64,000 bases of DNA from Woeseiaceae bacterium (GCA_024640315.1 JAHEFF010000008.1:1-64000); one strand, 5' to 3'; shown: positions 40,184 through 50,898, numbered from the stretch's first letter. Translations and numbers: made by a program. Notes: a model not told the origin generated them from the sequence alone.

Positions 40184-41869
40184 ATGATGAAAGAACGTAT
40201 AGCTGACCTCGAATCGCGGCTGGCTGTTGTTGAAAAGCGGTTGGCTAAGCTCGAACGCGGGTCATCGGCAGAGAGCAGGCGCGATGGCGTACCCCCGGAG
40301 CCGTCACTTAGTGAAGGTTTTATTGCTGACGCCTCGACCCACATAGGTCGCGTCCTGCTCATTTTTGGCGGCGCCTACCTGTTACGCGCGATCACCGACT
40401 TCCAGTTTGTTCCAACTGGCGTTGGCATTTTCATGGGCGCGAGCTATGCATTTGTATGGCTCTTCATGGCCAATCGCAACGCCAGGGTCGAAAGTCAGCG
40501 TGCGAGCGCCGCGTTTTATGGTGGCGCATCGGTGCTGCTGGCGTTGCCGCTGCTTGTCGAAGCGACTTCCCGATTCGAATTATTGTCGGGACGGCAGGGC
40601 AGTATCGCACTCACCGTGTATTGTTCGCTGGCGCTTGCCGTGGCGGCGAAACAGAATCTGCGCACGCTTGGCTGGCTGGTGACCAGCGGCGGTATTGGCA
40701 CCGCATTCGCGTTGATGATCGTGTCGCACACCGCCGTCGCCGTGTCGGCCTTTTTGCTCATACTCGGTCTCGGGTCGCTGTGGGTCGTCTACTGGCGGCG
40801 GTGGATGGGGCCTCAGTGGCTCGGAGCGCTTGGGGCAAACGCGGGTGTGTCGGCCCTTATCGTGCTCAGTAACAGCGACCAATGGTCGCTTGAACCCGCG
40901 ACTGCCGCTCTGTTTGGCGGCACCTCGCTCATCGCCTACTTGCTGAGTTTTGTCATAGGTTCACATCTTCGTGGGCGCCAGGTCGGCATTTTCGAGGCAG
41001 CGCAGGCACTGTTTGCATTTGGCATCGCTTATTGGGCAGTCAGCGTTGCCGCACAAGCAGGACAATTGAGCCTCATGCCGATCGGTATCCTGGCGGTAGC
41101 GCTGGGTGGTTCCGCCTATGCCCTGGCATTCTCGCCTGTGACGCGCGATGTCCGTGGACGCAATTTTTTCTACTATTCCTCGCTTGGGCTGCTCTTTGTA
41201 CTCGTTGGCAGTTCACAGCTTATGTCGCCGACTGCAACCGCGGCTCTCTGGTCTTTGATGGCGCTCACCATGGCCTGGCTAAGTGGTCGAACCGGCTGGG
41301 TGGCACTGAGTCTGCAATGCACGGTTCTGTTGCTCGCTGCCGGCATGAACTCCGGCATCCTGGCGACAGGACTGCTGGCACTGGCGGGGGATAATACGGC
41401 GTCATGGCCTGCACTTCTTCCATTGCACGTGGGTATTGCGATGACGACGGTTGTCTGTCTCTTCCTTCCGGTTGCGCAACACTCTGAGCGCTGGGGCGCA
41501 CTCGCTGGCCTGCCGCAGTTGATCGTGTTGGCGCTATCGGTCTGGGAGGTGGGCGGACTCATGGTCTTATACCTGGCGCCGATTCTCGCCGACATAACCG
41601 GAGCAGAGCCAAGCCTCGCTATTTTGGCAGCGTTGCGGACAGCTGTCCTGTCCGCGTCATCCGTCACTCTGGCGCTTTCAAGCCGCTTCAGGCGCTGGCC
41701 GGAGGCGCGTTGGCTGGTTTATCCGGTTCTGATTGTCGTTGCGATCAAGCTGTTCGTTGAGGACTTTCCCAATGGCCAGCCCGCCAGTCTGTTTGTGGCG
41801 CTCGTATTCGTTGGCGGTTCGTTATTGCTGGTCGCCAAATTGCTGAGCCGCAGAAAGGTGGAGAACTAG
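40184..41869 (+). CDS. DUF2339-like multi-spanning membrane protein
   Basis: About 561 residues. The N-terminal MKERIADLESRLAVVEKRLAKLE coiled coil is followed by about 18 hydrophobic helices, as in DUF2339 proteins of unknown function. The start is uncertain: ATG 40184 or 40187, no good Shine-Dalgarno; a longer ATG at 40124 would overlap nrfD with no spacing. A hairpin AGGCGC/GCGCCT at 40152-40166 lies in the short gap. Its TAG stop shares a CTAG palindrome with the convergent cytochrome gene. Possibly unrelated to the respiratory genes. Confidence 0.65.
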   Translation: MMKERIADLESRLAVVEKRLAKLERGSSAESRRDGVPPEPSLSEGFIADASTHIGRVLLIFGGAYLLRAITDFQFVPTGVGIFMGASYAFVWLFMANRNARVESQRASAAFYGGASVLLALPLLVEATSRFELLSGRQGSIALTVYCSLALAVAAKQNLRTLGWLVTSGGIGTAFALMIVSHTAVAVSAFLLILGLGSLWVVYWRRWMGPQWLGALGANAGVSALIVLSNSDQWSLEPATAALFGGTSLIAYLLSFVIGSHLRGRQVGIFEAAQALFAFGIAYWAVSVAAQAGQLSLMPIGILAVALGGSAYALAFSPVTRDVRGRNFFYYSSLGLLFVLVGSSQLMSPTATAALWSLMALTMAWLSGRTGWVALSLQCTVLLLAAGMNSGILATGLLALAGDNTASWPALLPLHVGIAMTTVVCLFLPVAQHSERWGALAGLPQLIVLALSVWEVGGLMVLYLAPILADITGAEPSLAILAALRTAVLSASSVTLALSSRFRRWPEARWLVYPVLIVVAIKLFVEDFPNGQPASLFVALVFVGGSLLLVAKLLSRRKVEN

Positions 41870-42462
41870 AGCTCGTAGCTCGAGTAATATTTGATCAGCG
41901 CGTCGATGTCGCTGGCATCGAGCAGTTCAAGTTTCTCTGCCATCTCTGGCACCAGCGTTTCACGATCTCCCGACAGATAAGACTGAAACGCGAGCTTCAG
42001 ATAAGCTGAACGCTGTCCCTGCAACGGAATACCAATTGCGTCTTCAACCTCTTCGTCACCAGGCAAGACGTGGCACTTGGCGCAGTGCTCCGTATGAAGA
42101 CGCTCGCCGATCACGACGAGTGCCTCGTCGCGGGCTTCACCCGCCGAAATTCGTCCCATCGCGCTGAAGTGTTCAGCAAGATCTACAATTTCGGTTTCGC
42201 TCAGGTTGGCTGCCGTTTCACACATAACCGGTTCCTCAACGCAGCGTCTGGCACCGTCCTGATACGCATACAGGGCTTCCTCGAGGTGCGCCGCCGGCGT
42301 ACCGGCGATTATAGGGACGTTGTCGAATCCCGCGCCTGATCCGTCTGCGCCATGACACGTCGTGCAGACCTCTAGTTTTTCCGGGGCTGCGAGCGCCATC
42401 TGCGTGACTGAAACGACACCGCACAGTGCAAGTGCGTACAGGTCAGTCCTGCGGATGCTCAT
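41866..42462 (-). CDS. Periplasmic diheme cytochrome c, paralogue of the 29648 gene
   Basis: 198 residues. Signal peptide (ending ALA), heme sites CTTCH and CAKCH, and the same internal Cys pair (RRCVEEPVMCETAANLS) as the 29648 protein (RPCADAP...MCAQTADLS). Both close with a SGDDI/DASDID-AL-YYS pattern. Likely a soluble electron shuttle. It is the last gene of the minus-strand nqr-apbE-nqrM-CBS run and overlaps the DUF2339 gene stop by 4 bp (CTAG). Confidence 0.85.
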   Translation of the reverse strand: MSIRRTDLYALALCGVVSVTQMALAAPEKLEVCTTCHGADGSGAGFDNVPIIAGTPAAHLEEALYAYQDGARRCVEEPVMCETAANLSETEIVDLAEHFSAMGRISAGEARDEALVVIGERLHTEHCAKCHVLPGDEEVEDAIGIPLQGQRSAYLKLAFQSYLSGDRETLVPEMAEKLELLDASDIDALIKYYSSYEL

Positions 42463-42472
42463 GTCGGCTTTT

Positions 42473-42880
42473 TCACTTGGATCCAGATATTTGACTCAGG
42501 GCGCGCAGCACATCACGCCGGCTGATCTGGCCCACCAGGCGATGGTCTGTGACGACCGGAAAGCGCCTGAAGCTGGTATCGAGAAAGAGCTGCGCCAGGT
42601 CGATGATACTCATGTCCGCGTCCACGGTTTCGATATCGCTCGTCATGTAATCGGAGACCGGACCGCCCCATTCGCCGTGGTAGCCGGCGTGCAGCGCTAT
42701 TTTCATGCAGTCGAGTTCCGACAGCATGCCAACGAGGTTGCCACGATTATCGGTGACGGGTGCGCCGGCGATGCCTTGCTGCACCAGCACATGAATGGCA
42801 TCCAGGACATCGGTGTCCGGATGAAATGTGACCAGCTTGCCCGTCATGTAGTTTTTCACCAGGCCTGATTTGGGAGTCAT
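42473..42880 (-). CDS. Tandem CBS-domain protein
   Basis: 135 residues consisting of two CBS motifs: VKNYMTGKLVTFHPDTDVLD with VTDNRGNLVGMLSELD, and VSDYMTSDIETVDADMSIID with VVTDHRLVGQISRRD. CBS pairs bind adenosyl ligands and act as energy sensors. The ATG at 42878-42880 overlaps the nqrM stop as ATGA and has GGAAAGA upstream, so the longer frame to 42946 is not the start. Function in this operon is unknown; sensing energy state for NQR or hydrogenase is a guess. Confidence 0.8.
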   Translation of the reverse strand: MTPKSGLVKNYMTGKLVTFHPDTDVLDAIHVLVQQGIAGAPVTDNRGNLVGMLSELDCMKIALHAGYHGEWGGPVSDYMTSDIETVDADMSIIDLAQLFLDTSFRRFPVVTDHRLVGQISRRDVLRALSQISGSK

Positions 42881-43053
42881 TTCGTCTTTCCTTTCTTGCA
42901 ATTGCCGCTGCACAATTCGCAGCGACCGTTGTTCAATCCGCCACAACTACCGCTTATCGCTTTGCGGCCGTTCATTACGCCAATGCTCATCGCTGCAATG
43001 ACCCCGAGAATAACGGTAAAGCTCAGTATCAGCGTCGCCAAGAAGATGTTCAC
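42877..43053 (-). CDS. nqrM: Na+-NQR maturation protein NqrM (DUF539)
   Basis: 58 residues from a GTG at 43051-43053: one N-terminal membrane helix (FLATLILSFTVILGVIAAM), then GRKAISGSCGGLNNG, followed by CELC and a terminal Cys near residue 52. Four cysteines (37, 45, 48, 52) match the NqrM family, which inserts iron into the NqrD/NqrE centre. The gene overlaps the apbE stop (GTGA) and the CBS start (ATGA) and stands in the classical nqrF-apbE-nqrM position. Confidence 0.9.
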   Translation of the reverse strand: MNIFLATLILSFTVILGVIAAMSIGVMNGRKAISGSCGGLNNGRCELCSGNCKKGKTK

Positions 43054-44078
43054 AGGTTCACCATTGCGGCGAACTCACCGGTAGTGCGTTGTTCAATGCC
43101 GGATTCAGTGCGCAGCAGAAAATAGGCGGCGATTCCTTCCCGGGCGGCGAACGCCAGTCCTTCTTCGGGTCCAAGAACCAGCAGTGCGGTCGCCAGGGCG
43201 TCGGCGTCGGCCGCGGATTTGTCGACCACCGTGACGGCAGCGGCGTCGTGAGTAACCGGGCGTCCGGTTTTCGGGTGGATGGTATGTGAGTACCTTCTAC
43301 CTTCGAATTCAAAGAAATTGCGATAGTCACCGGAAGTCGCCATGGCGCTGTCTGTGAGGCGTACGACAGACTGAACGGAGCGGGTGTCGTCCTGTGGCTT
43401 TTCAACAGCAATCGCCCACAGCTCGCCCAGGGCGTTGTGGCCACGCATACGCAACTCGCCACCAATTTCAACAAGATAGTCCGTGACCCGGTGTGTCTCG
43501 AGCAGTTCAGCTGACTGATCGACGGCGTATCCTTTGGCCAGTGCCGACAAGTCTACATAAACATCAGCGCGGTCTTTTCGCAATGCCGGCAGGTCACAGT
43601 TCGCGTGCAGCTTGCCAAAGCCGACTCTTGTGAGCGCATCGGCAATCGCGGCGTCAGCCGGAGGTCTTGCAATGTCGCCATCCGGGCCAAAGCCCCACAA
43701 GTTGACCAAGGGTCCGACGGTGATATCGAAGGCGCCGTCGGTTCGCTCGCTGAACTCCAGCGCGTCCGCGACGAGTGCACACAGTTCGGTGGATACGGGG
43801 GACCAGTCCGTGCTGTCGAGCCTGTTGAATCGCGACAATTCCGATTCCGGACGATAGGTCGACATCGTGCTATTGATCTCGTCCAGCCGGGCTGACAGTT
43901 TTACACCAAGAGTCTGCCTGTCCAGGTTCTGGTCGGGAGCAACGAGCTTGATGCTATAGCTGGTGCCCATCGTTTGGCCGGAAAGTTCGTATTCCGGCAA
44001 CCGCTCCACCGGTTCGCCGCACGCGCCCAAGATCAGCGAAAAAAATAATATTATCAACAAGTTATCCACCAAAATCAT
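43050..44078 (-). CDS. apbE: FMN transferase ApbE
   Basis: 342 residues. Lipobox LGAC with Cys20, then the ApbE motifs [35 protein letters not shown] and the metal-binding [13 protein letters not shown] plus [11 protein letters not shown]. Attaches FMN to Thr residues in NqrB and NqrC. Overlaps the end of nqrF by 17 bp; GTG 44069 is an alternative start that keeps the lipobox. Confidence 0.92.
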   Translation of the reverse strand: MILVDNLLIILFFSLILGACGEPVERLPEYELSGQTMGTSYSIKLVAPDQNLDRQTLGVKLSARLDEINSTMSTYRPESELSRFNRLDSTDWSPVSTELCALVADALEFSERTDGAFDITVGPLVNLWGFGPDGDIARPPADAAIADALTRVGFGKLHANCDLPALRKDRADVYVDLSALAKGYAVDQSAELLETHRVTDYLVEIGGELRMRGHNALGELWAIAVEKPQDDTRSVQSVVRLTDSAMATSGDYRNFFEFEGRRYSHTIHPKTGRPVTHDAAAVTVVDKSAADADALATALLVLGPEEGLAFAAREGIAAYFLLRTESGIEQRTTGEFAAMVNL

Positions 44079-45306
44079 CCAGCAGAATATGATCGGCTGT
44101 GACGCCCAGGTCTTCGAGCATCTTGATCACGGCCGTATTCATCATAGGTGGTCCGCAAAGGTAGTACTCGCAATCTTCCGGCGCGCGGTGCTTCGCCAGG
44201 TACTGATCGAACAGCACCTTGTGAATAAAGCCTGTGTAGCCCGACCAGTTGTCTTCCGGCAGGGGCTCCGACAATGCGACGTTCCAGGTGAAGTTGTCGT
44301 TTTCTGCCGCGAGATCATCAAACTCGCTCGCGTAGAAGATTTCTTTCAGGCTTCGCGCGCCGTACCAGAACGACATCTTTCGCTGCGTATGACGGCGTTT
44401 CAGTTGATCGAATATATGCGCGCGCATCGGCGCCATGCCAGCTCCGCCGCCGATGAAAACCATTTCGTTGTCAGTCTCTCGTGCAAAAAACTCGCCGAAA
44501 GGTCCGGACACGGTAACTTCGTCGCCAGGCTTCAGGCCGAAGATATAGGAAGACATGATCCCCGGCGGTATTTTGTCGCCTGAACCTGGAGGTGGCGTCG
44601 CGATTCGAACGTTGAGCTTTATCAGTCCTTTTTCGAGCGGGTAATTGGCCATCGAGTACGCCCGTGAAACAGGCTGCTTAACGTGAGATTCGTAACGCCA
44701 AAGCTTGTAGCGATCCCATTCGCCCCTGAACTGCTCATCGATGACAAAATCGGCATATTTCAAATCGTGCGGCGGGCATTCGATCTGGATATAACCCCCG
44801 GCGCGGAAGTCCAGTTCCTCGCCCGCCGGCAACTCGAGCACCAACTCCTTGATGAAGCTCGCGACGTTGTTGTTGGATCGTACACGGCACTTGAACTTGC
44901 GCACGCCGAAGACTTCCTCCGGAACTTCGACTTGCATGTCCTGCTTGACGCTGACCTGGCAGGAGAGGCGGTAGTGCTGTGCAACTTCCCGTTTGTTCAG
45001 GATGGATGATTCGGTTGGCAGCACAGAACCGCCGCCCTTCAAAACCCTGACTTTGCATTGTCCGCAGGTGCCGCCACCGCCACATGCCGAGGCGACGAAA
45101 AGGCCCGTGTCGGCGAGGCCACTCATCAGCTTGACGCCCGATGGCAGGGCAAGCTCCCGCTCCTCGTTGACCAGCACTTTGACAGTGCCACTCGCGACGA
45201 GCTTGCTGCGGGCGAATAGAATGATCAGCACCAGGAGAAGAATCATGCCGGTAAAGAGGGCAACGCCCAGCCCGACCTGGAGCCAGATTGTCGTCGCTCC
45301 ATTCAA
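44062..45306 (-). CDS. nqrF: Na+-NQR subunit F
   Basis: 414 residues. One N-terminal helix, a 2Fe-2S ferredoxin domain with Cys75, 81, 84 and 116 ([11 protein letters not shown]), then FAD- (RAYSMANYP) and NAD-binding ([15 protein letters not shown]) domains. Oxidises NADH. Cys spacing is identical to Vibrio NqrF (70, 76, 79, 111). Confidence 0.96.
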   Translation of the reverse strand: MNGATTIWLQVGLGVALFTGMILLLVLIILFARSKLVASGTVKVLVNEERELALPSGVKLMSGLADTGLFVASACGGGGTCGQCKVRVLKGGGSVLPTESSILNKREVAQHYRLSCQVSVKQDMQVEVPEEVFGVRKFKCRVRSNNNVASFIKELVLELPAGEELDFRAGGYIQIECPPHDLKYADFVIDEQFRGEWDRYKLWRYESHVKQPVSRAYSMANYPLEKGLIKLNVRIATPPPGSGDKIPPGIMSSYIFGLKPGDEVTVSGPFGEFFARETDNEMVFIGGGAGMAPMRAHIFDQLKRRHTQRKMSFWYGARSLKEIFYASEFDDLAAENDNFTWNVALSEPLPEDNWSGYTGFIHKVLFDQYLAKHRAPEDCEYYLCGPPMMNTAVIKMLEDLGVTADHILLDDFGG

Positions 45307-45911
45307 AGCTGTATTCCCGAGAAGCCCATGAAGCCAAGCGACATCAGGCCGACGATGATGAAGGTTATGCCGAGTCCCTGCAGGCCGTCCGGCACGTCAG
45401 AGTATTTCAGCTTCTCACGGATGCCGGCCAGACCGATCAGGGCAATCGCCCAGCCAACGCCGCTGCCGAGACCGAAGACAACACTTTCGCCGAAATCATA
45501 CTGGCGCTCGACCATGAATAATGTGCCGCCCAGGATTGCGCAGTTCACGGTAATCAGGGGCAGGAAGATCCCGAGTGCGTTATAGAGTTTCGGAAAATAC
45601 CGATCTAGCGTCATCTCGAGTATTTGTACCAATGCCGCAATCACGCCGATATAGCTGACGAGTCCCAGGAAGCTCAGGTCAATGTCTTCGAGACCCGCCC
45701 ACGCCAGTGCGCCGTCAGCGAGCATGAAGTTGAAAATCAGGTAGTTCACCGGAACGGTGATGACCTGGACGACCACGACCGCGACTCCAAGGCCGATAGC
45801 TGTTTCGACTCGCTTGGAAATGGCCAGGAAGGTGCACATGCCGAGGAAGAAGGACAATGCCAGGTTTTCGACAAAGGCCGCTTTGATAAACAGGTTGACG
45901 TAGGCTTCCAT
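45303..45911 (-). CDS. nqrE: Na+-NQR subunit E
   Basis: 202 residues, six helices. Cys26 in [11 protein letters not shown] and Cys124 in TVNCAILGG are the expected ligands of the intramembrane Fe-S centre shared with NqrD. Overlaps nqrF by 4 bp. Confidence 0.95.
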   Translation of the reverse strand: MEAYVNLFIKAAFVENLALSFFLGMCTFLAISKRVETAIGLGVAVVVVQVITVPVNYLIFNFMLADGALAWAGLEDIDLSFLGLVSYIGVIAALVQILEMTLDRYFPKLYNALGIFLPLITVNCAILGGTLFMVERQYDFGESVVFGLGSGVGWAIALIGLAGIREKLKYSDVPDGLQGLGITFIIVGLMSLGFMGFSGIQL

Positions 45912-46573
45912 TACAGTACTTCCGTCCGATGCACTTCATGGATCTGGAACTCGGACTGCTCAACCTGTTTTGGTTTCCAGGAGCGAATTGCCCAGATCAG
46001 CAAGCCAATGATGAAGAACGCGCTCGGCGGCAGAAGCATCAGCCCGTTGGCGGGATACCAGCCGCCGTCCGTTACCAACGGGAGGATCTTGTATCCCAGC
46101 AGACTTCCGGCGCCAAACAATTCGCGAAATGTCGCTACAGTGATGAGAATCAGGCTGTAGCCAAGCCCATTGCCCAGGCCATCAAGCATGCTTACACCCG
46201 GCTTGTTCTTCATCGCAAAAGCTTCCGCGCGACCAAGGACGATGCAGTTCGTGATGATCAGCCCGACAAAAACGGAAAGCTGCTTGCTGGTCTCGAAGGC
46301 ATAGGCGCGCAGGATCTGGTCGACGAGGATGACAAACGACGCGATGATGGTCATTTGCACGATGATCCGGATGTTGTTCGGAATGAAGTGACGGATGCTG
46401 CTGATGGTTCCGGTTGCCAGCGTCGTTACGCTGATCATCGCGATACACATCAGCAATGCCGGAAGCAGCGACGTGGTCACGGCCAGCGCCGAACATATGC
46501 CGAGCACCTGGAGTGTCACCGGGTTATTGTCAACCAGTGGATCGATAAGCACCTTTCTGCTGCCGTCAGTCAT
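45911..46573 (-). CDS. nqrD: Na+-NQR subunit D
   Basis: 220 residues, six helices, with Cys27 ([10 protein letters not shown]) and Cys110 ([14 protein letters not shown]), paired with the NqrE cysteines. The stop shares one base with the nqrE start. Confidence 0.95.
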   Translation of the reverse strand: MTDGSRKVLIDPLVDNNPVTLQVLGICSALAVTTSLLPALLMCIAMISVTTLATGTISSIRHFIPNNIRIIVQMTIIASFVILVDQILRAYAFETSKQLSVFVGLIITNCIVLGRAEAFAMKNKPGVSMLDGLGNGLGYSLILITVATFRELFGAGSLLGYKILPLVTDGGWYPANGLMLLPPSAFFIIGLLIWAIRSWKPKQVEQSEFQIHEVHRTEVL

Positions 46574-47372
46574 CAGCTGATTCCTCGGAACGAAGTATTG
46601 CCAGGTAGGGACCGAAGCCGTGCGGCCCGGTCCAGTACTGCACCAGTTTCGTGACGCCGCGTCCGGTCAGTGTCGCGCCTGAAAGTCCATCGACCTGGTA
46701 CACAGCATCCACTGAATTCTGGTCGACGAATCCCCGTATAACTTCGACGCGGGGCTGGTCGTCATCCGCAAACACTTTCTTGCCAACCCACTGGGCACGC
46801 CAGTCGGATCTATCAATCTGGTCGCCAAGCCCCGGTGTTTCGGCATGTTCGTAGAAGCGCAGACCGCGAATCGTTGTGCCGTCCGGATCCAGCGACAGGA
46901 AGCCGAACATCGTCGACCACAGACCGCTGCCGTAAATCGGCAATATGACCTGGGTCACTTCCGCACCGTCCAGCACCAGGTAGACCGGTGCGACACGTGC
47001 CCGTTGTTTAATGTTCGCAATATCGTCAGCCGGCGGAATGTTGATGCCGGTTAGCGGATCTTTGGCGGCGGCAATGGCGTCGAATTCACCAGCATCTGCA
47101 GCATCGGTGTATTCGCCACTGGCAAGATCCACCATACGGGTATCGATGCCGCTAAAGAGTTCGCTGATGTCTGCCCCCGGCGAATACAATCCGGCCACGT
47201 CGAGAATGATCTTTTGTCGAAACTGCTCCTCGTTCCGTTCCTGTATCGGCTTCAGCGAAATTGCTGCAGTAGCAACCAGAACCGATGCGACGAGGCTCAG
47301 CACGATCGACACGATCAGCGTGTTGGCGACACTGTCCCTGGAGCGCGCCCGATTGTCTTTTGTCTCAGGCAT
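46566..47372 (-). CDS. nqrC: Na+-NQR subunit C
   Basis: 268 residues. One N-terminal helix then a periplasmic domain with the FMN-attachment site SGAT in [17 protein letters not shown] 47370-47372 (MPETKDN) overlaps the end of nqrB by 8 bp; a longer frame reads into nqrB and is not used. Confidence 0.93.
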   Translation of the reverse strand: MPETKDNRARSRDSVANTLIVSIVLSLVASVLVATAAISLKPIQERNEEQFRQKIILDVAGLYSPGADISELFSGIDTRMVDLASGEYTDAADAGEFDAIAAAKDPLTGINIPPADDIANIKQRARVAPVYLVLDGAEVTQVILPIYGSGLWSTMFGFLSLDPDGTTIRGLRFYEHAETPGLGDQIDRSDWRAQWVGKKVFADDDQPRVEVIRGFVDQNSVDAVYQVDGLSGATLTGRGVTKLVQYWTGPHGFGPYLAILRSEESADD

Positions 47373-48576
47373 TGCGTTTTGCCCTTCGCCGAACATTGGC
47401 CTGAATGACGAAGTAGTCGATGACCGGTGCAAAGATATTGCCGAAAAGGATCGCGAGCATAATGCCTTCAGGAAACGCGGGATTGATGACCCGAATTACG
47501 AAGGTCATGCAGCCGATCAGCAGGCCGTAAATCCATTTGCCGGTCTCCGTCGCTGCTGCACTGACCGGGTCGGTCGCCATGAATATGGCGCCGAACGCGA
47601 AGCCGCCGAGCACGACGTGCCAGTGCCATGGCATGCCGACCATCGGATTGTCGCTGTCTATGGAACCCGTGAGCAGCGCTGGAATAATCAGGCCGGCAAA
47701 GACGCCGACCATGATGCGCCACGAGGCAACACCCGTATAAACAAGCAGTGCCGCACCTGCCAGGCAGGCCGCAGCAGAGGTTTCGCCGATGGAGCCCTGC
47801 ATTTGCCCCAGGAATGCCGCGGTCCAGGTCAGGCCGGAGTCCATGACGCCCGCCATGCCGTCGATTGCGCTAATGCCGAGTGCGGTGGCGCCACTAAAGC
47901 CGTCAACCGCGGTCCAGACTGCATCGCCTGATATTTGTGCCGGGTAGGCGAAGTAGAGGAATGCACGTCCAACCAGCGCCGGGTTGAGAAAGTTTTTCCC
48001 CGTTCCGCCAAAAACTTCCTTGCCGATCACTACGCCGAAGCTGATGCCAATGGCGACCTGCCACAATGGAATCGTCGCCGGGAGTATCAGTGCATACAGC
48101 AGGGACGTTACAAAGAAGCCCTCGTTGATCTCGTGATTACGTACGCCGGAAAACAGGATTTCCCAGAATCCGCCGGCCGCCATCGTGACGATGTAGATTG
48201 GCAGGAAGTAAGACAGGCCGAAGATGAAATTGTCATAGAGGCTGCCTGGGTCGTTGCCGGCGAACAAGAGCGACAGCACCGAGCCGCGCCAGCCGTCGAC
48301 CGATTCGATACCCATTGCCGCCATTGCGGTGTGCGCCTGGAAGCCCGTATTCCACAGGCCGACAAGGACGCACGGAACCGCAGCGAAAACCACCAGGATC
48401 ATCACGCGTTTCAGATCGACGGCGTCCCTGACATGCGGTGGACCGCGAGTCGTGTCGGGCGGTGAGAAGAACAGCGTGTCGACCATTTCGAATAGTGCGT
48501 GATAGCGCTCCAGTTTGCCGCCCGGCAGGAACGAAGGCTGCATGTGATCGAGCATTTTGCGGAGACGCTTGATCAT
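47365..48576 (-). CDS. nqrB: Na+-NQR subunit B
   Basis: 403 residues with about ten helices. FMN-attachment SGAT in [13 protein letters not shown], and the Na+-translocation fold of the Nqr/Rnf family. Overlaps nqrA by 4 bp. Confidence 0.95.
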   Translation of the reverse strand: MIKRLRKMLDHMQPSFLPGGKLERYHALFEMVDTLFFSPPDTTRGPPHVRDAVDLKRVMILVVFAAVPCVLVGLWNTGFQAHTAMAAMGIESVDGWRGSVLSLLFAGNDPGSLYDNFIFGLSYFLPIYIVTMAAGGFWEILFSGVRNHEINEGFFVTSLLYALILPATIPLWQVAIGISFGVVIGKEVFGGTGKNFLNPALVGRAFLYFAYPAQISGDAVWTAVDGFSGATALGISAIDGMAGVMDSGLTWTAAFLGQMQGSIGETSAAACLAGAALLVYTGVASWRIMVGVFAGLIIPALLTGSIDSDNPMVGMPWHWHVVLGGFAFGAIFMATDPVSAAATETGKWIYGLLIGCMTFVIRVINPAFPEGIMLAILFGNIFAPVIDYFVIQANVRRRAKRNA

Positions 48577-49910
48577 CCGTTGACCTCGATTTCGGCCAGG
48601 CTCTCGCGAAGAAACGGTCCGTACTCGTACTTGCCGTTACAAACGAAGGAACATAGTGCAAGGTCCTCTTCGTCCAGCTCCAGGCAACCAAGGTCACGCG
48701 CACTGTCGGTATCAGTCACCAGCAGCGCTTTGAGGAGGGGTGTCGCAAGAATGTCGAGCGGCATCACGCGCTCGAAACTGCCAATCGAGACCATTGCCCG
48801 CGGGCTGCCATTCTGAGACGTCGTCAGGTCATAGCCGCCGCGATGCAAGAGATGCGAGGCGAACGCGCGTAGCGACGAGAACCTCTTATGGCCTGGTCGC
48901 GCCCAGGCCAGGAACTCCCGCTCACCCGCTTCGGCCAGAACACTTACCTGCGTGTGATAACGGCCGAGCCAACAGACCGGGCCGGTTGCACGGCGCCCAC
49001 CGAGAATTGATCCTGAGATGATTCGCTTCTTTGCCGGCTCGAGTTCGCCGGCCAGCAACTCGGTGATATTCGCGCCCAGGCGCGTTCGCAACAACCTGGG
49101 TTTTTTCACCAGCGGCCCGCCGGTGGCTATGATCCGCTCCGGATTCAGTCGGCCGGTCCGGAACAGGCGACCGCAGGCAATTACGTCCTGGTAGCCCAGG
49201 TGCCATACCGTCTCGTTCTCGCCGACCGGGTGGAGGAAGTGAATATGTGTTCCGACCAGCCCGGCGGGGTGGGGGCCTGAAAACTCGGCGTGGTTGAACC
49301 CATCGGGAATGGCGATACCGCTTCCCGGCTTCGTCACCACATGAACCTGGCCGCTGGTCAGCTTTTCCACAACCTGCAATCCGTCTGTAAATGCCTCCGA
49401 CGCCTCGGCGATAACGACTGCCGGGTCTGCCGCATGTGGATTGGTGTCAATTGCCGTAACGAATATGGCGCCTGGCTCAGAGGCGGGCGCGGGAACCTTG
49501 CTGAACGGGCGGGTACGAAAGGCCGTCCACAAACCGGACGCGATCAAATTCTCGCGCACAGCATCGCGGGAAAGCGAGGCAGGGACGTCTGTTTGCAGGT
49601 AAGTGTCCGCATCATCCCCATCCAGCCGAATGACTACCGACTGCAATGCGCGCTTTGCGCCGCGATTTACCGCCTCGACAATTCCTGCGCCCGGAGCAGT
49701 AAACGGGACATCCGGGTTCTGCCTGTCCGTAAAAAGTGCCTGCCCAAGCCGGACCCGGTCACCTTTGTCGACCTGCATCCGCGCGCGCAGACCTACAATG
49801 TCGGGCCCTAGAACCGCGACTGAGCGGACAGGCTGCGCATCGTCAATGCGTTGTTCCGGCGCGCCGGCGAGGGGAATGTCGAGTCCCTTTTTTATTCTTA
49901 TTTGTGTCAA
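48573..49910 (-). CDS. nqrA: Na+-NQR subunit A
   Basis: 445 residues: [16 protein letters not shown], the family N-terminus, then the Rnf/Nqr barrel and sandwich-like domains. The probable start is TTG 49908-49910 (TTG ACA CAA ATA AGA), because no ATG is available and it places the conserved KKGLDxPxAG at residue 6-7; the sequence also fits the usual 446-residue length. It lies 7 bp after the menA-like stop. Confidence 0.9.
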   Translation of the reverse strand: MTQIRIKKGLDIPLAGAPEQRIDDAQPVRSVAVLGPDIVGLRARMQVDKGDRVRLGQALFTDRQNPDVPFTAPGAGIVEAVNRGAKRALQSVVIRLDGDDADTYLQTDVPASLSRDAVRENLIASGLWTAFRTRPFSKVPAPASEPGAIFVTAIDTNPHAADPAVVIAEASEAFTDGLQVVEKLTSGQVHVVTKPGSGIAIPDGFNHAEFSGPHPAGLVGTHIHFLHPVGENETVWHLGYQDVIACGRLFRTGRLNPERIIATGGPLVKKPRLLRTRLGANITELLAGELEPAKKRIISGSILGGRRATGPVCWLGRYHTQVSVLAEAGEREFLAWARPGHKRFSSLRAFASHLLHRGGYDLTTSQNGSPRAMVSIGSFERVMPLDILATPLLKALLVTDTDSARDLGCLELDEEDLALCSFVCNGKYEYGPFLRESLAEIEVNG

Positions 49911-49917
49911 ACAATTC

Positions 49918-50898
49918 TTACCAGAAAAAGAGAAATAAAGCGCAGCCAATCAGCCAGATGGACCCTATCGTGTGAATGCCGAGTGTTGCCTCAATAGCTG
50001 CAGTCAGACCGTCACGTTCAGCTATACCGCGCCTGATCGCGCCGGAAGACTTAACCGCCAGCAGCATCAGGCCGGCGGGAACCAAAGGCGCCAGAATCGG
50101 CAGGTGACCGACAAACGCCATTTGTACCGTTGCCGCCAAAGCAACCAGTTGAATGGCAATGTAGATTCCGGCGGTTCCTCCAGGGCCCAGTCGAACCGGC
50201 AGGGTACGTTTGCCGGTGGCTTCGTCAGCGCTGATGTCAGGGACTTCGTTGATCAGCAAGATTGCGGCAACCCAGGCGCTGATGGGCACCGAGAAAAGCA
50301 AAGCAGCCTTGTCGACTGTTCCGCTTTGCAGCCAGGCTGCACCGACAATCGGAATCACGCCCAATCCAATGGCAACAGCGAGTTCGCCGAGACCAGTGGA
50401 CGCCAGGCGGATCGGACCTACAGAGTAAATTACCGCTAGCAGCACGCCGGCAAGTCCGAACGCGAGAATCATCGGCCCTTTCATCATAAGGAGCAGCAGA
50501 CCGGCGATCGCTGCGATGGCGAGCAAGCTGATACCGAGCCTCGCCATGCCCTGCGCTTCCATGATGCCGGTCTGGATGAACCGGGACCCACCGGTGTAGG
50601 GATAAATTCGGTCCGTGTTCTGACGATCCGTGCCGCCAGACTCGTCGCCAACGTCATTGATCACATTGGCGCCGGCATGGACACAAACGGTGGCTACCAG
50701 CGCGAGAATGAACAGCACAGCGTCGAAATGCCCGCCAGCCTGGACACCCCAGGCGGTACCGGCCAGAACGGGCAGAACCGAGGCCGGGTAAAACTTTGGC
50801 CTGGTGGCATGAAACAACCGTTTTGCGACCTGGCCGGCAGACTCTCCGGCGAAGTCTGCGGGGCTAGGATCGGCCGGCCGTGCTGTATCCGAAGGCAT
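49918..50898 (-). CDS. UbiA-family prenyltransferase, MenA-like
   Basis: 326 residues, about nine helices. First Asp motif [17 protein letters not shown] and [13 protein letters not shown] resemble MenA (1,4-dihydroxy-2-naphthoate prenyltransferase); a second Asp motif [17 protein letters not shown] follows. It would make menaquinone, matching the di-heme fumarate reductase. UbiA or another aromatic prenyltransferase is possible. The ATG 50896-50898 has GGGAG 5 nt upstream. It is the gene immediately before nqrA, probably co-transcribed. Confidence 0.65.
   Translation of the reverse strand: MPSDTARPADPSPADFAGESAGQVAKRLFHATRPKFYPASVLPVLAGTAWGVQAGGHFDAVLFILALVATVCVHAGANVINDVGDESGGTDRQNTDRIYPYTGGSRFIQTGIMEAQGMARLGISLLAIAAIAGLLLLMMKGPMILAFGLAGVLLAVIYSVGPIRLASTGLGELAVAIGLGVIPIVGAAWLQSGTVDKAALLFSVPISAWVAAILLINEVPDISADEATGKRTLPVRLGPGGTAGIYIAIQLVALAATVQMAFVGHLPILAPLVPAGLMLLAVKSSGAIRRGIAERDGLTAAIEATLGIHTIGSIWLIGCALFLFFW

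Noticed and set aside
47011-47931. Plus-strand open frame of 306 codons opposite nqrB/nqrC
   Set aside because: Antisense to two confirmed NQR genes and spans their junction; low-complexity composition.
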